Origin: Clostridiales bacterium
Lineage (GTDB): Bacteria > Bacillota > Clostridia > Saccharofermentanales > Saccharofermentanaceae
DNA length: 5,886 nucleotides
Direction of reading: 5' to 3'
Assembly (NCBI GenBank): GCA_017612755.1
Contig: JAGAFH010000170.1
Coordinates: forward strand, 1-5,886
Notes under the pieces: model-generated
Told to the model about the DNA's origin: nothing
Databases searched by the model: none
Seen by the model: only the letters and a program-made list of their open reading frames with translations
Part shown: piece after piece, positions 5,304-5,886 of the stretch
How the letters are laid out: every line of letters begins with the position of its first letter
How positions within the stretch are numbered: position 1 is the first letter of the stretch
Position numbers and translations under genes: made by a program

Positions 5304-5343
5304 CTGTATTACAAGGAGTAATACAAAGCATACAGACGCTTTG
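5302..5343. promoter_or_regulatory. Overlapping inverted repeats at the start site (operator and/or leader structure)
   Basis: TGTATTAC-N5-GTAATACA (arms 5305-5312 and 5318-5325) is a perfect 8-base-arm palindrome centred just after the predicted start, where repressor sites are common. GTCTGTA (5302-5308) also pairs perfectly with TACAGAC (5331-5337), sharing bases with the first. A third pair, CAAAGC (5324-5329) with GCTTTG (5338-5343), lies next to the ribosome site AAAGGGG (5345-5351). A GntR-type or similar dimeric repressor is plausible for the first palindrome; no such regulator is in the window. Confidence 0.6.
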
Positions 5344-5358
5344 GAAAGGGGTACAGTT

Positions 5359-5886
5359 ATGGATAATAAGAAAGTAATAAAGTTTGTAATCATCACCTAT
5401 GTTATCGCATGGGCGCTTCAGATAGCAGGTTCGCTCTATATGGTGAACAATCCCGGCATGACGGGACAGATGGTGTTTAAGGGTGGTTTGGCAGTCTGCA
5501 TGTACGCACCTTTGATCGCAGCGCTGATCGCCAAGGCGGACTTCAGGAGCATGGGGTGGAAGCCGAAGTTCGAGGGCAATATCGGCTGGCTGTTCTTCTG
5601 CGCATATGCCGCGATCATTCCGATGGTCCTGGGAGCAGCTATATTCTTTTGGATCTTCCCGAATCTTCTTGATACAAACGGATCATACCTGATCGCACAG
5701 TCTGAGGCTATGGGGGTTGATATTGAAGACAAGCTGGCGAATGCAGGACTTACCATTCAGACATATATGGTGATCTCATGCGCATCGATAATATATGCGC
5801 CTTTCATTAATATTATTACGGCGATCGGAGAAGAAGTCGGCTGGAGAGGATTTCTCTATCCCGAACTTAACAAGAGTTTCGGCAAG
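5359..5886 (+). CDS. CPBP-family (Abi/CAAX) intramembrane protease, 3' end outside window
   Basis: The first 176 residues of a polytopic protein are present; the frame is open to the right edge. Hydrophobic segments are at about 7-28, 42-58, 75-100 and 134-157. Residues 158-170 read EEVGWRGFLYPEL, which is motif 1 (EExxxR, with E158, E159 and R163) of the CPBP glutamyl protease family. That family includes Rce1-type prenyl-protein proteases and bacterial proteins linked to bacteriocin self-immunity and surface protein handling. The later motifs with the metal/water-binding histidines would lie beyond the window, so catalytic completeness cannot be judged. The start at 5359 has AAAGGGG at 5345-5351, 7 bases upstream. 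It is driven by its own strong promoter and probably controlled through the palindrome at 5305-5325. GCA/GCG alanine codons seem commoner than in the genes to the left, a weak impression only. Confidence 0.88.
   Translation, partial: MDNKKVIKFVIITYVIAWALQIAGSLYMVNNPGMTGQMVFKGGLAVCMYAPLIAALIAKADFRSMGWKPKFEGNIGWLFFCAYAAIIPMVLGAAIFFWIFPNLLDTNGSYLIAQSEAMGVDIEDKLANAGLTIQTYMVISCASIIYAPFINIITAIGEEVGWRGFLYPELNKSFGK

Overview
The window looks like chromosome of a mid-GC Bacillota, most likely a Clostridia/Lachnospiraceae-type bacterium. This is inferred from the strong GGAGG-type ribosome sites, the sigma-A-like promoters, the AGA/AGG/ATA-tolerant codon use, the protein families present and a short 'GGGGACGTATCTC' palindromic repeat of a kind I associate with that group. 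The species cannot be named from the sequence. No tRNA, rRNA, CRISPR array, transposase gene or phage gene is visible.

Layout, left to right: (1) 1-122 is a gene-free, nested palindromic repeat (REP-like). (2) A well-formed promoter (126-154), with a 13-bp perfect palindrome over its -10/start region, drives a two-gene operon: a TetR-family repressor (189-860) overlapping by 7 bases an alpha/beta-hydrolase of the esterase/lipase type (854-1690). (3) A zinc-ribbon, two-membrane-segment, coiled-coil protein (1729-2628) follows after 38 bases and seems to have its own extended -10 promoter. It ends inside the stem of a terminator that probably works in both directions. (4) Convergent to it on the minus strand is a PrsW-family intramembrane protease with a C-terminal tail of two zinc ribbons (2662-3606). 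(5) Divergent from that is an acyltransferase-3 family integral membrane protein (3728-4894). It lacks any ribosome site and its predicted transcription start coincides with the ATG. (6) A 134-base gap (4895-5028) holds a second hairpin-rich repeat-like stretch and a probable promoter. (7) Next is a 61-residue two-helix membrane protein (5029-5214) with a strong intrinsic terminator. (8) A near-consensus TTGACA-17-TATAGT promoter with overlapping inverted repeats at its start site leads to a CPBP-family (Abi/CAAX) intramembrane protease that runs off the right edge (5359 onward).

Working picture: the left operon reads as a small self-regulated hydrolase module. The remainder is envelope-oriented, with five of the seven genes encoding membrane proteins, two of them glutamate-type intramembrane proteases. 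Two convergent genes share the unusual combination of zinc ribbons and membrane segments, which suggests a functional link, but this is not proven. I see no clear-cut new multi-gene system. The observations most worth checking are the zinc-ribbon PrsW and its zinc-ribbon neighbour, the predicted leaderless acyltransferase mRNA, the possible origin of the TetR operator from repeat DNA, and the mutually exclusive inverted repeats before the CPBP gene.
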